Shown here: positions 49,676 to 58,713 of the stretch, piece by piece
Numbering within the stretch: position 1 is the first letter of the stretch
How the letters are laid out: every line of letters starts with the position of its first letter
Assembly (NCBI RefSeq): GCF_025558485.1
Contig: NZ_CP102930.1
Location: 3,279,979-3,343,978, forward strand
Direction: 5' to 3'
Source of the DNA: Bdellovibrio bacteriovorus
GTDB taxonomy: Bacteria; Bdellovibrionota; Bdellovibrionia; Bdellovibrionales; Bdellovibrionaceae
Length of the DNA: 64,000 nucleotides
The notes under the pieces: model-generated
What the model saw: the letters and a program-made list of their open reading frames with translations, nothing else
Databases searched by the model: none
Told to the model about the DNA's origin: nothing
Translations under genes and position numbers: made by a program

Positions 49676-49689
49676 AGTCGAAAACGACT
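49676..49689. repeat. Second small hairpin beside the long one
   Basis: AGTCG and CGACT around an AAAA loop, 10 bases right of the larger hairpin. Confidence 0.5.
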
Positions 49690-49720
49690 GTTTGAGAGCT
49701 AGTCAGAAAAACAAAAAAAA

Positions 49721-51676
49721 TTACCAGCCGAATTTCTTCTTCAACTCATCGACGGCTTTCTGTCCTTCTTTTTCGAGTTGTTTGCGGCCCTGATTTTCAG
49801 CATCTTTCTTGGCTTGATTGATGCGGGCTTCAGCTTGTTTTTTCTGCTCGTTCAACTGAGCCTCGGCTTTTTTGACTTCGCTGTCGAACTGACCTTTTAG
49901 TTTGTTGATCTCAGCTTCCACGCGGGCCTTTTGTTTGCCGATTTCCTCGTTCACGTAAGCTTCGATTTTTTTGCGGGCTTCGTCGATTTTGGCCTGAATC
50001 TGTTTTTCAAAGCCTTTTTGCAGTTCCGGGCCCAGATTCGAGTTGATCGACAATGGCACATTCGGAAAGACCCCCTGACCATCCACGGTCAAAGTCACCA
50101 CCGGGATGCCATTAAAGACCGCCTTCAGAATCTGATCGGCGATATCATTTTTAGAAGACACTTTGTAATCAATTTGCGTGAACTTGTTATCCATCGCCAC
50201 AGTTACATTCTTCAGAGCCACAAGCTGTCCCTCGACACCCAGAGCGCCTTTGGCTTTATTGAAGGCGATTTCAACATCCGGGGTTTTCACCAGATCCTTG
50301 CCTTCGATCGCATAGGAATCGACCTTGAATTTATAGTCGATCACGCTGTCGGCTTTGGTGTTGTCCAAAGACAAGCGCACCAGGAAGCCGAAGATTTCTT
50401 TGGACGGGAAGTCCCCGGCCAAGGTTGCCACAGTGGGTTTGCCGATCAGGGCCTGATTGGAGGTGATATTCAGAATCTCACCTTTGATATTACCGGCGTC
50501 CGGAGTCAGACCTGCTTGCGAACTGACGGCCGTGCGTTTAATCCAGAACAATGGATAAGAGTTCGGGCGACCAAATTCATAGCTGATGCCCTTTTCACGC
50601 GGATGCGGCTGGATGGCCACTTCGGTTTCTGACGGGCTTTTCTTTTTCATCAGATTTGGCGGAATGTATTTTTCAGCCATGGCTTTGTAACGGAAGAACT
50701 TGGCTTTATAAGGTCCCAGATAGCGATTGAAAATCGCCATGGACAGGGACTTCGCATCCAGTTTTGGAATACGGAAGTGCTGTTCCAGACTCTTGATATC
50801 TGTTTTGACTTGTTTTTCGATCTCTTTGTACTGGGTTTCCAGAGTTTTCAGGTCTTTCTTTAGGTCGTCGCCTGTGGATTGCACCTGTTTGTACATGGCA
50901 TCGCCATCTTTGAAGACCTTGTCCAGCTCTTGCAGGGAAGTTTGCAATTCCTGAGGGGTTTTAAAGTCCTTGGTTTTGATTTTACCCAGACGGGCGTTCA
51001 AGGCTTCAATGTCTTTACCCTGTGGCAGGGTTTTCAGACGAGCGTCCCATTCGCTTTGCTTGGCTTTTAAATCCTTTTCAAATTTTTCCAGCATGGCCTT
51101 GGAAGGCAAAGAGTCCTGAAGTTTCTGCAACTGAACGTTGGCATCAGTGCCGGTCAGCATGGCGATAACATCGCCCAGAACATTTTCGCCAGCCTGATCC
51201 TTGGCTTCCTGAAGGGCCTGTTCTTTGATTTTTTCGGCCATGCCGGGTTCATTGGAAACAGGCTCTGGCGGAGCCACCTTGCCCGGGCGGATTCTTTTGT
51301 TGCCGAATTCGATTTGTTCAACTGCGGCTTCGTTGACGACGGCTTTTGCGCGCAACAAGGCATCCCACAGCATGGAGAAACGGATGTCGCCGATTTTGAT
51401 CGAGTTGTGCGTCGGCTTTTCCGCATCAGTGACTTCGATGCCCTGAATGCGCAGGCTGGCGTCGAAGAAACTGGTTTTGACGTTGGCGATATTTACTTCG
51501 GCACCGATGGCTTTGTATCCGGCCCATTCCATTCCGCGACGCAGGTGTGTGTCGAAGAAGAAGTGGAAGTACAAACCAATCAGGGCACAGATGATCACAA
51601 ACGGAATAATGGCTTCCCAGCGGATCGGGCCTTTTTCTTTTTTCTTTTTTACGGGTGTTGTTTCTGGTGTTGTCAT
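49721..51676 (-). CDS. TIGR03545-family membrane protein, unknown function
   Basis: 651 residues. A basic start (TPVKKKKEKGPIRW), then one membrane helix (EAIIPFVIICALIGLYFHFFF, about 20-40), then a large periplasmic part. The part before the first coiled coil is LRRGMEWAGYKAIGAEVNIANVKTSFFDASLRIQGIEV, a shape seen in AsmA-like proteins. Long charged coiled coils follow (residues 190-310), a beta-rich C-terminal domain, and a final Lys/Glu/Gln helix. I recognise the pair with the next gene as TIGR03545 + TIGR03546. Function is unknown; an envelope-spanning or lipid role is inference. It starts 12 bases after the partner ends. Confidence 0.78.
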   Translation of the reverse strand: MTTPETTPVKKKKEKGPIRWEAIIPFVIICALIGLYFHFFFDTHLRRGMEWAGYKAIGAEVNIANVKTSFFDASLRIQGIEVTDAEKPTHNSIKIGDIRFSMLWDALLRAKAVVNEAAVEQIEFGNKRIRPGKVAPPEPVSNEPGMAEKIKEQALQEAKDQAGENVLGDVIAMLTGTDANVQLQKLQDSLPSKAMLEKFEKDLKAKQSEWDARLKTLPQGKDIEALNARLGKIKTKDFKTPQELQTSLQELDKVFKDGDAMYKQVQSTGDDLKKDLKTLETQYKEIEKQVKTDIKSLEQHFRIPKLDAKSLSMAIFNRYLGPYKAKFFRYKAMAEKYIPPNLMKKKSPSETEVAIQPHPREKGISYEFGRPNSYPLFWIKRTAVSSQAGLTPDAGNIKGEILNITSNQALIGKPTVATLAGDFPSKEIFGFLVRLSLDNTKADSVIDYKFKVDSYAIEGKDLVKTPDVEIAFNKAKGALGVEGQLVALKNVTVAMDNKFTQIDYKVSSKNDIADQILKAVFNGIPVVTLTVDGQGVFPNVPLSINSNLGPELQKGFEKQIQAKIDEARKKIEAYVNEEIGKQKARVEAEINKLKGQFDSEVKKAEAQLNEQKKQAEARINQAKKDAENQGRKQLEKEGQKAVDELKKKFGW

Positions 51677-51688
51677 AGTGCTGTCGTC

Positions 51689-52213
51689 CTATCCGTAAAG
51701 ATTGTCGTAAGTGCAGTACCAGTTATAAAGCTTTGTGGCGGTGAAGGCCTTCCAGAACTTGGTGCCTTTGAATCTGGCGACCACCGTTGCGCGGTATTTA
51801 AGGATCGCAAACTTAAAGCCAAAGAAGGCAAAAGGCAGCAGCAGAACGGAAACGATCATGGAGCCCATGACGATGGAATTATTAAAGCGAGTCATCGGTA
51901 CAAAGGGCATATTGTACATGCTGACAAACAGCGGGCGCAGGGATTCGTTTTCCAAAACAGCTTTACCCAGAAAGTGTGCGGGCTGGTCGAATAGAAAAGC
52001 CACAAACTTAAAGAAGAAGGCCGACAGGAAGGCGGCGCCCAGTTGCACTCTGAAAACAAAAATCAGAGCGAAGACCAAAAGTGTCTGAATGGAAATGAAC
52101 GGGGCGAAGCCCAGAATCAATCCCAGTGAAAGTCCCCACGCGAGCTGGTTGGTACCGGTGTCCGAGTTGAGGAGTTTCAGAAAGTTGAATATCTGCTTGA
52201 GTAACGCTGTCAT
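51689..52213 (-). CDS. TIGR03546-family inner-membrane protein
   Basis: 174 residues with three to four membrane helices: LAWGLSLGLILGFAPFISIQTLLVFALIFVF, GAAFLSAFFFKFVAFLFDQPAHFLG and SIVMGSMIVSVLLLPFAFFGFKF. The first helices resemble DUF2062-type membrane proteins. I read the ATG at 52213 as the start, as GGAGGAATCC lies just before it; the open frame extends to 52252. It lies upstream of the TIGR03545 gene, and the two are always found together as I remember, so the products probably work as one complex. No function is known to me. Confidence 0.75.
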   Translation of the reverse strand: MTALLKQIFNFLKLLNSDTGTNQLAWGLSLGLILGFAPFISIQTLLVFALIFVFRVQLGAAFLSAFFFKFVAFLFDQPAHFLGKAVLENESLRPLFVSMYNMPFVPMTRFNNSIVMGSMIVSVLLLPFAFFGFKFAILKYRATVVARFKGTKFWKAFTATKLYNWYCTYDNLYG

Positions 52214-52308
52214 GGATTCCTCCTGCAGCGATTTTAATAAGCATAAATGCAAGGCGGCAAGTAGAAACCCGAGGACAGGGGAATTGGTCTGTTGTAAACT
52301 GGGGCCCT

Positions 52309-53289
52309 ATGTCACATCCATTGGAGCTTTTGATTCTTGAAACAGTTCAACTGGGAGGAAGTCTTGTCTTCCTGTCGGATCAGGCTCCGTCAACACTGCC
52401 GGTTTGGACCGGGTCCCTGCAAAAGCACTTCGCTGCGGAAATTCCCTTTGTCGTTCGACGTGCAAAGGATTTGACGAACAAGCGTTTTGCGACCCGCCCA
52501 GAGGATTTGGTTCTGTTTTTTAAAGAGCAGGAGTCTTTGTTGCCACAGATGGAAAGTCTTCTGTCCGGTCAACGGGCTTTGTTGGGAACGGACGCGGCTC
52601 GCTTAACAGATTCCTGGGATTTTATTTTTTCTGATATGACGATGGAGTTGTGGGAGACTCTGTTGCAAAACCTGCGCAGGCAGTGGGATCAGGCTTCGGT
52701 TCTGCAGGGGTTGCCGGGTGAACATCAGACGCCGTGTTTGTTTCTGGACCGCGATAATGTCGTGGTGAAGGATGTCCCTTACAATAAAGATCCGAAGGCT
52801 GTTGTTTTGATGCCGGGGATTGCAGAGTTGATCAACCGGGCGCATGCGCGGGGGTGGTGGGTGGCTTTGGTCACCAATCAATCGGGTTTGGGGCGCGGAC
52901 GAATTACCTGGGACGAATATCAGTCTGTACATCAGCAGATGCTGCGTCTTTTGGCGGAACAAAAAGCCTGGATTGATGACTGTGAGTGGTCGGCCTTTAT
53001 CAGCGAGTCCGGCACGCAACGCGGCCGTCTGTTGGCTGGAATGAGAAAACCCCGCAACGGAATGTTTTTGAAGATCAACGATACATTGAAAGTGAATATG
53101 TCCCGTTCTGTTATGGTGGGGGATAGTGCTTCGGATTTGAAGGCGGCTTATGCCGCCGGAGTGAAGAGTCTTTATTTACTGGCTTCGGACCAAACGGCGA
53201 AGCAGGAGGAAAGTTTAAAGGGTTACCGTGCTTTGCATCCTGATTTTCGATACATAACGGTCCAGTCTTTGGAGGAGATTTCACTGTAA
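52309..53289 (+). CDS. HAD phosphatase, GmhB/HisB-like, with N-terminal extension
   Basis: 326 residues. An N-terminal part of about 140 residues with no clear fold precedes a HAD-IIIA phosphatase: FLDRDNVVVKD (nucleophile Asp and acid Asp in DRD), VTNQSGLGRGRITWDEY (motif II), KPRNGM (motif III Lys) and VMVGDSASDLKAAYAAG (motif IV). This looks like D-glycero-heptose-1,7-bisphosphate phosphatase or histidinol-phosphatase. The Cys/His zinc loop of those families is not present. Substrate may be a sugar or amino-acid phosphate; this fits its LPS-like neighbours only loosely. Confidence 0.78.
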   Translation: MSHPLELLILETVQLGGSLVFLSDQAPSTLPVWTGSLQKHFAAEIPFVVRRAKDLTNKRFATRPEDLVLFFKEQESLLPQMESLLSGQRALLGTDAARLTDSWDFIFSDMTMELWETLLQNLRRQWDQASVLQGLPGEHQTPCLFLDRDNVVVKDVPYNKDPKAVVLMPGIAELINRAHARGWWVALVTNQSGLGRGRITWDEYQSVHQQMLRLLAEQKAWIDDCEWSAFISESGTQRGRLLAGMRKPRNGMFLKINDTLKVNMSRSVMVGDSASDLKAAYAAGVKSLYLLASDQTAKQEESLKGYRALHPDFRYITVQSLEEISL

Positions 53290-53337
53290 TGAAATCTGGG
53301 GGCGGGGGTTGTAAAAAACCCCAACTGAAAGGAGTTC

Positions 53338-54588
53338 ATGATGGAAATTGACTATAAAATCCTACAGCTGCCGTTGGTGCAAACCTCTCTGGCGATTCTT
53401 GTGGTGCTGGCCTCCCTTTATCTTTTGGATGTGGTCATTAAGTGGGTGGTTAGAGGAGTTGTTAACTCTTCCCAAATGGACAGCCATGAATGGGTGAAGG
53501 CTTTTTTGCAAAATAAGCGGTTAATTAGCTGCGTGTGTTTTTTGCCGTACCTTTTTATTATTCATCTGGCTTGGGAATGGGTGCCTCATATTCCCGAACG
53601 ACTTTCAATGATGGTGCAAAGATTTATTCTGGCCACGGCTATTTTGGTCTGTCTGTTTATTCTGTCACAAATCACACGTGTTATTGATGAGCTTTATCGC
53701 CGTCACGAGATATCGCGTTCCCGTCCTATCAAGGGGTACCTGCAAACAATCGAGATTGTCGCTTACTTCATGGGGATTATTTGTATTATGGCGGCATTGT
53801 TGGACAAATCACCGGTTATCTTTTTAAGCGGACTGGGAGCCATTACGGCCATCCTGCTTTTGATTTTCAGGGACAGTATTCTTTCTTTGGTGGCCGGGAT
53901 TCAGCTGACCATGAACGGCCTGATCCGAGTGGGGGACTGGATTGAAATGCCTCAGTTCAATGCGGATGGGGATGTTGTTGAAATTGCTTTGCACAGTGTG
54001 AAGGTTCAGAATTGGGATCGTACGATCACTGTTATTCCCGCCCATAAGTTTTTAGAGCACAGTTTTAAAAACTGGCGGGGAATGCAGGAGGCCGGGGGGC
54101 GCAGGATCAAAAGATCCCTGAATATTGATATCACGTCGATTCGCTTTTTGACTGCGGATGATATTCAGAAATTTTCGCAGTTCCGGCTGTTGCACAAATA
54201 TCTTCAACAGAAGGTGCAGGATGTGGGGGCTTATAACCAGCAAATTGATTCCGAGGCATTGAAGTTCGGGGTCAATACTCGCCGTCTGACGAATGTCGGA
54301 ACTTTCCGGGCTTATTTGACTGAATATTTGAAAGAACATCCGTTAATTCATAAGAACATGACTTTTATGGTTAGACAGTTGGCGCCGGGTTCTGAGGGGC
54401 TGCCGATAGAGATTTATGTGTTTACGAATGATACTCGCTGGGCGGTGTATGAGGGGGCTCAGGCGGATATATTTGATCATTTGCTGGCTGTTTTGCCTGA
54501 ATTCGGGCTGCGTTTCTATCAGCAGCCTTCCGGGGATGATATTAAAAAGTCATTGGGGCGTTTGGTGGCTCAAGAAGTCATGCTGTAA
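53338..54588 (+). CDS. MscS-type mechanosensitive channel (YbdG-like)
   Basis: 416 residues. Five membrane helices by eye (residues about 12-35, 60-80, 90-115, 138-155, 160-185), the last being the pore-lining helix SGLGAITAILLLIFRDSILSLVAGIQLTMNG. The beta domain IRVGDWIEMPQFNADGDVVEIALHSVKVQNWDRTITVIPAHKFLEHSFKNWRGM is typical of MscS. A long C-terminal alpha/beta domain follows. Such channels release solutes on osmotic shock. A strong AAAGGAGTTC precedes ATG 53338 (ATG 53341 also possible). A hairpin terminator follows. Confidence 0.87.
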   Translation: MMEIDYKILQLPLVQTSLAILVVLASLYLLDVVIKWVVRGVVNSSQMDSHEWVKAFLQNKRLISCVCFLPYLFIIHLAWEWVPHIPERLSMMVQRFILATAILVCLFILSQITRVIDELYRRHEISRSRPIKGYLQTIEIVAYFMGIICIMAALLDKSPVIFLSGLGAITAILLLIFRDSILSLVAGIQLTMNGLIRVGDWIEMPQFNADGDVVEIALHSVKVQNWDRTITVIPAHKFLEHSFKNWRGMQEAGGRRIKRSLNIDITSIRFLTADDIQKFSQFRLLHKYLQQKVQDVGAYNQQIDSEALKFGVNTRRLTNVGTFRAYLTEYLKEHPLIHKNMTFMVRQLAPGSEGLPIEIYVFTNDTRWAVYEGAQADIFDHLLAVLPEFGLRFYQQPSGDDIKKSLGRLVAQEVML

Positions 54589-54593
54589 AAGCG

Positions 54594-54628
54594 GCCCCGT
54601 TTTGAATAGCGGGGCTTCTACATTTTTT
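54594..54628. terminator. Terminator between the channel gene and the convergent membrane gene
   Basis: GCCCCG / CGGGGC with a 10-base loop, followed by TTCTACATTTTTT. It overlaps the stop of the minus-strand gene. Confidence 0.65.
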
Positions 54629-55610
54629 CAAGTGCGGAAGTACTGACGCGTTCTTTGATACGCAGATAGAAGAAGGCTCCGGCCAGGCTGACCACGAAGG
54701 TGGTGACTTGGAAGGCCGTGATCACTGTCGGGCCGACTTCCGAGGTGTTCCCGTTGTAAATGTTAAACAGGAAATAGAAGGCAGCTTGCCCCACGCCGAC
54801 TCCGGCCGGGGAAATGGGAATGGCAGTGGCCATGTAGCCCAGTGGTGCGACCAGGAAGTAGGTCTTTGCCGCGATCTCTGTGAAGCCGGCAGCGTTACCC
54901 GCCAAAATCAGGAATAGAATCGAGCAGGCCTGCGACAGAAGGCTTAGGAACAGAACCAGCATGAAGCGTTTTCCATCTTTGCCGTACAGGTGCATGCTTT
55001 CATAAAGCTTCATGAATTTTTCTGACAACGGCAGCTTGTGGATGACTTTTTTCAGAATGGATTTGTCATAGACTTTTTGCGAGAAGATCAGTGCCAGTGC
55101 GATGATAAAGGCAAAAAACAGACTTAAAATAAACCAGAATAAAGTTGTCAGAACAGGCACGGTCATAATGTGGTGCAGGTCATAGATCATGACCAACAAG
55201 GCCAAAAGAACCATTGCGAACAGACCCAAAACACGGTCCATAAGCACGCTGGTGACGGCAACAACTTTGGACCCGGGATTTTCCCGGGTGAAGTAGAAGG
55301 CCTTGATCACGTCGCCACCGACCCCGCCGGGCATGGCGAAGTTAAAGAAGGACCCAATCAGACTAAGGCGAAAGACTTTAAACGGACTGACTTGAAGCCC
55401 TTGGGATTTGATCAGTGTGCGCCAGCGCTCACTGGCCAGAAACAGGTTTAGCACCACCAAAAGCAGAGCCACCGAAGCTGCTGCCGGAGTCAGAAGATTT
55501 TTAAGGGCCGCGAAATTCAGTTTTCCGGATTGCACCAGCCAATAGATAATACCGGTTGAAAAGAGAATCTTGGAAGCTTGAACCAGGAGCTTTTTGGTGT
55601 GTTTAACCAT
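54618..55610 (-). CDS. Lysylphosphatidylglycerol-synthase-like / UPF0104 membrane protein
   Basis: 330 residues with about eight membrane helices. The family signature is visible: FAALKNLLTPAAASVALLLVVLNLFLASERWRTLI, then FRLSLIGSFFNFAMPGGVGGDVIKAFYFTRENPGSKVVAVTSVLMDRVLGLFAMVLLALL, and PLGYMATAIPISPAGVGVGQAAFYFLFN. These are the conserved blocks of the LPG_synthase_TM (formerly UPF0104, AglD-like) group, thought to flip or transfer lipids. The soluble synthase part is absent, so it may be a lipid flippase. ATG is preceded by a weak AAACCCCT. It lies head to head with manC. Confidence 0.85.
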   Translation of the reverse strand: MVKHTKKLLVQASKILFSTGIIYWLVQSGKLNFAALKNLLTPAAASVALLLVVLNLFLASERWRTLIKSQGLQVSPFKVFRLSLIGSFFNFAMPGGVGGDVIKAFYFTRENPGSKVVAVTSVLMDRVLGLFAMVLLALLVMIYDLHHIMTVPVLTTLFWFILSLFFAFIIALALIFSQKVYDKSILKKVIHKLPLSEKFMKLYESMHLYGKDGKRFMLVLFLSLLSQACSILFLILAGNAAGFTEIAAKTYFLVAPLGYMATAIPISPAGVGVGQAAFYFLFNIYNGNTSEVGPTVITAFQVTTFVVSLAGAFFYLRIKERVSTSALEKM

Positions 55611-55788
55611 AGGGGTTTGTCTTACTTGAAAACAGGGCAGAACTCCAGAGAAATGGCTGGTTTATGAAGCTCCGAAGAGGCTATTTCAATGGTGTCTCAG
55701 ATTTTTGACCAATCGAGCCATGATGCGGCTAAAAATACTCACTCCCATCGTTTAGTGCTATAAAAGAGAGCTCATTTTGGAGGTCGTC

Positions 55789-57168
55789 TTGATACCAGTA
55801 ATCCTATCCGGTGGCAGTGGAACGCGATTGTGGCCCGTGTCTCGTCAGCAGATGCCCAAGCAGTTCTGCGATATTTTCGGCGAGCCGTTGCAGACCCTGA
55901 CACTTAAAAGATGCCTGCGTATGGGAACTCCGTGGATTGTGACGTCCAAAGCTTTGCAGACCCTGACAGAGCTGAATTTAAAACAGAATAAGGCGGAACA
56001 GGTTCAGGTGGTTTACGAACCTGTTGGTAAAAACACGGCTCCGGCGATTGCGGCCCTGTGTAAGCTTTTGTTGGATCAGGGAAAAGGATCTGAAGTTGTC
56101 GGAATTTTCCCGTCGGATCATTTGATTGCCAAAGACGAGGTGTTCCTGAAAGTGGTGGATTTTGCCAATACCGTTGCACAGGAAAACCGTGTGGTGACTT
56201 TGGGGATCACGCCTTCTTATCCGGAAACAGGCTACGGTTATATTCAGACCAAGGCAGTCAGCCTGAAGGATGGCCCGGGCAGTCTGAAGGCCTATTCCGT
56301 TGTGAAGTTCCATGAAAAACCGGATTTGCAAAAAGCCAAAGAGTTTATTGCTCAAGGAAGCTTCAGTTGGAACGCGGGAATTTTTGTCTTTAAGGTTTCC
56401 CACATGGCCAGTTTGTTTGAAAAACATCAGCCGGCATTGTGGCAGCAAATTTCTGCTTTAAAGGCGGATGCCTCCAATCTGGGGGATATCTATGCTCAGG
56501 TGCAGAGTATTTCCATCGACTATGCCATTATGGAAAAGCTGAATGATCAGGAACTGGCATGTATTCCGGCTGATTTTGGCTGGAATGATGTGGGTTCGTG
56601 GGATGCTGTGGCCGCTTTACAAAAGGGTCAGGACATCATCAACATTAAGGGTCAGGAAAATTTTGTTTTCGGTGATCCGGCGAAGAATTATTCCATGATT
56701 GGGATGGAAAACGTGATCGTGGTGGATACCAAGGACGCTTTGATGCTGGTGAAAAAAGGCCAGTCTCAGGACGTGCGTCATGTGGTGGAAAAGCTGACAC
56801 AGCAACAGTCGCCTTTGGTGAAAGAGCATGTGTTTGAATACCGTCCGTGGGGCTATTTTGAAATTCTGAAGGATACAGAAAACTTTAAATCCAAAGTGAT
56901 TCGTGTGAATCCTCATTCTCAGTTGTCCTATCAATCCCATGCAAAAAGAGAGGAACACTGGACGATCACTCAGGGCTCTGGCGAGGTTGTGTTGAACGAT
57001 CAGGTGATTGCGGTGAAAGCGGGAAGTCACATTCATATTCCGCTGGGGGCCAAGCACCGTATGCGTAATAATTCTGACGAAATGCTAGAGTTTGTGGAGG
57101 TTCAACTGGGAACCTACTTTGGCGAGGACGATATTGTCCGCTATCAGGATGATTATAAAAGAAATTAA
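55789..57168 (+). CDS. manC: Mannose-1-phosphate guanylyltransferase / mannose-6-phosphate isomerase
   Basis: 459 residues, bifunctional. The N-terminal nucleotidyltransferase domain has IPVILSGGSGTRLWPVSRQQMPKQF (nucleotide-binding GGxGTRLWP...PKQ), GIFPSDHLI and GYGYIQ; the C-terminal cupin isomerase domain has FEYRPWGYFEILKDTENFKSKVIRVNPHSQLSYQSHAKREEHWTITQGSGEVVLND. GDP-mannose feeds surface polysaccharides. I use TTG 55789 (TTGGAGG six bases before); a TTG at 55777 would give the longer frame MEVVLIPV. The end is followed by a terminator. Confidence 0.92.
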   Translation: MIPVILSGGSGTRLWPVSRQQMPKQFCDIFGEPLQTLTLKRCLRMGTPWIVTSKALQTLTELNLKQNKAEQVQVVYEPVGKNTAPAIAALCKLLLDQGKGSEVVGIFPSDHLIAKDEVFLKVVDFANTVAQENRVVTLGITPSYPETGYGYIQTKAVSLKDGPGSLKAYSVVKFHEKPDLQKAKEFIAQGSFSWNAGIFVFKVSHMASLFEKHQPALWQQISALKADASNLGDIYAQVQSISIDYAIMEKLNDQELACIPADFGWNDVGSWDAVAALQKGQDIINIKGQENFVFGDPAKNYSMIGMENVIVVDTKDALMLVKKGQSQDVRHVVEKLTQQQSPLVKEHVFEYRPWGYFEILKDTENFKSKVIRVNPHSQLSYQSHAKREEHWTITQGSGEVVLNDQVIAVKAGSHIHIPLGAKHRMRNNSDEMLEFVEVQLGTYFGEDDIVRYQDDYKRN

Positions 57169-57170
57169 AA

Positions 57171-57206
57171 AAGAAAAGGGATGCTTCAAGCATCCCTTTG
57201 TTTATT
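57171..57206. terminator. Terminator between manC and the L,D-transpeptidase gene
   Basis: AAAGGGATGC / GCATCCCTTT with a TTCAA loop, an A-rich left flank and TGTTTATTT on the right. It serves both convergent genes. Confidence 0.85.
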
Positions 57207-58041
57207 TGGCAGCGGCGGCAGAGTCAGCGGTTACAGAAACGGCGCTTTGGCCTTTTCTGACGCTTTCTTCCTCATCCGGCAAGTCCACGTCTTCATCATC
57301 TTTTTCACTGCCTGCCTGAACCTCTTGAAGTGTCGGGTCCTTGGCTGCGGAAGAAATCAGATCCTTGTGGTAAGCGTAAATCAGACCGCCATCTTTAAAG
57401 CCATTCAGCATTTTTCTGATGATCCCCGGAGCGACAGCCGGGCAACCCCAGCTGCGACCCAGACGGCCCTGGCTTTTTACATAGTCTTCAGAAACATAGT
57501 TGGCAGCATGAACAACAATGTCGCGTTCAGCAGCATTGCTGTTGGAAGCCTCAAGGCCGTACAAGTTCAAAGATTCACCGTGACCGCCAAAGTAGGTGTT
57601 GCCACCCAGGAACAGACCCAGTGAAGACATTTTGGAACCATCAATATTAGAGAACTTGGCAGCAACACGAACACCGGAGCCTTTACCGTGAGCCACGAAA
57701 TGCTTGGCCACAGAGCCGTCTTTCAGATTCATAACATACAGACGTCTTTCATTGGAAGGCTTGGAGAAGTCGATAACGGCGATAAGTTCACTGCGGATTG
57801 TGACTTCGCGATCATCCATGAAGGTTTTTTCCTTGCCACGCACTTTTGAGCGGACCTTGATTGTTTTGCCGGAGTTTACATCCAAAAACTCAAAGGTTCT
57901 TTGTACGGCGGCTTCAGGCACACCTTGCTTCACGAACATGTCATAAAGGCGCACATCTTTGACTTTTCTGTCATACAGGCTTTCCGCGAAGCTCTGTAAG
58001 CTGATCAGTGTGATGATAAGGGTGGTGATGAGAGTCTTCAT
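57202..58041 (-). CDS. Periplasmic murein L,D-transpeptidase-like protein
   Basis: 279 residues. Signal peptide MKTLITTLIITLISLQSFA. The mature protein has a YkuD-like (L,D-transpeptidase) catalytic region: YFGGHGESLNLYGLEASNSNAAERDIVVHAANYVSEDYVKSQGRLGRSWGCPAVAPGIIRKML, with the catalytic Cys in SWGCPAV and the His in VVHAANY. These enzymes cross-link peptidoglycan with 3-3 bonds or attach proteins to it; a predator needs them for prey or own wall remodelling (inference). An acidic, low-complexity tail closes the protein (QAGSEKDDEDVDLPDEEES). ATG 58041 gives a clean signal peptide. Confidence 0.88.
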   Translation of the reverse strand: MKTLITTLIITLISLQSFAESLYDRKVKDVRLYDMFVKQGVPEAAVQRTFEFLDVNSGKTIKVRSKVRGKEKTFMDDREVTIRSELIAVIDFSKPSNERRLYVMNLKDGSVAKHFVAHGKGSGVRVAAKFSNIDGSKMSSLGLFLGGNTYFGGHGESLNLYGLEASNSNAAERDIVVHAANYVSEDYVKSQGRLGRSWGCPAVAPGIIRKMLNGFKDGGLIYAYHKDLISSAAKDPTLQEVQAGSEKDDEDVDLPDEEESVRKGQSAVSVTADSAAAAK

Positions 58042-58245
58042 GTTTCCAACTTTCCGCTAACGTTCGTGTTCAGATTCCGTGGTTCTATATACAAGCCATG
58101 TGCCATATTTTGTGGACCTATGGACCCCCTTAATTCGAGCTGATTTCGGCGGGGGTGCCGTTTCTGGGCTTGGTGTGCAGAAGATAGTCAGGCAGGCGGG
58201 GTTCGCGCAATATGCTCTTAAACAGATTCCAAGGTTCCCGATTGG

Positions 58246-58261
58246 CGTCCCCCGGGGGACG
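58246..58261. repeat. 16-bp perfect palindrome upstream of a small secreted protein
   Basis: CGTCCCCCGGGGGACG, no loop. It lies 36 bases before the ATG at 58298, so it may be an operator or a strong hairpin in the leader. Confidence 0.55.
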
Positions 58262-58297
58262 GAGATAAGACTGTTTGAAAACCATAAGGAGCTTTTC

Positions 58298-58555
58298 ATG
58301 AAAATCTTGTTAGCCATGGCAACACTTTTGTTCACGAGCTTGAGTTTTGCGGCGAAAACCTATCAGGTGACGGGACCGATTCTGGAGCTGTCGGATTCAC
58401 GCATTGTGATTCAGAAAGGCAGTGACCGCTGGGAGATTGAGCGCAATCCCAACACACGGGTGAGCGGAGATCTGAAGGTCGGAGAAAAAGTCACCATCGA
58501 ATACACGATGGCTGCTGATAATGTTGAAGTGAAGCCTAGCTCCAAAAAGAAATAA
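58298..58555 (+). CDS. Small secreted protein, unknown function
   Basis: 85 residues. Signal peptide MKILLAMATLLFTSLSFAA. The mature part, KTYQVTGPILELSDSRIVIQKGSDRWEIERNPNTRVSGDLKVGEKVTIEYTMAADNVEVKPSSKKK, looks like a small beta-rich OB-like domain. A TAAGGAGC precedes the ATG. The frame is open from 58079 but no start there is supported. It is flanked by a terminator-like hairpin downstream. No family recognised; a periplasmic small beta-barrel protein is the best description. Confidence 0.7.
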   Translation: MKILLAMATLLFTSLSFAAKTYQVTGPILELSDSRIVIQKGSDRWEIERNPNTRVSGDLKVGEKVTIEYTMAADNVEVKPSSKKK

Positions 58556-58564
58556 GTTTTCTGT

Positions 58565-58597
58565 CAGCCCCAGCCGCCTGTGCCGGGGCTGTTCTGT
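58565..58597 (+). terminator. Terminator-like hairpin after the small secreted protein
   Basis: CAGCCCC / GGGGCTG with a 13-base loop, followed by TTCTGTT. The T tract is short. Confidence 0.55.
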
Positions 58598-58713
58598 TGC
58601 CATTCAGAAATCTAGTTAAGCGAAACGTAATTGAGCTTACAGCAAACGAGATTGCTCGGGGAATCATCGTTCAGATATCTATTTTGATGCCTGATACATC
58701 AAGGTAGGTGCAA

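Noticed and set aside
58079..58297. Upstream extension of the small secreted protein
   Set aside because: It would bury the signal peptide and has no conserved start; AAGGAGC precedes ATG 58298.
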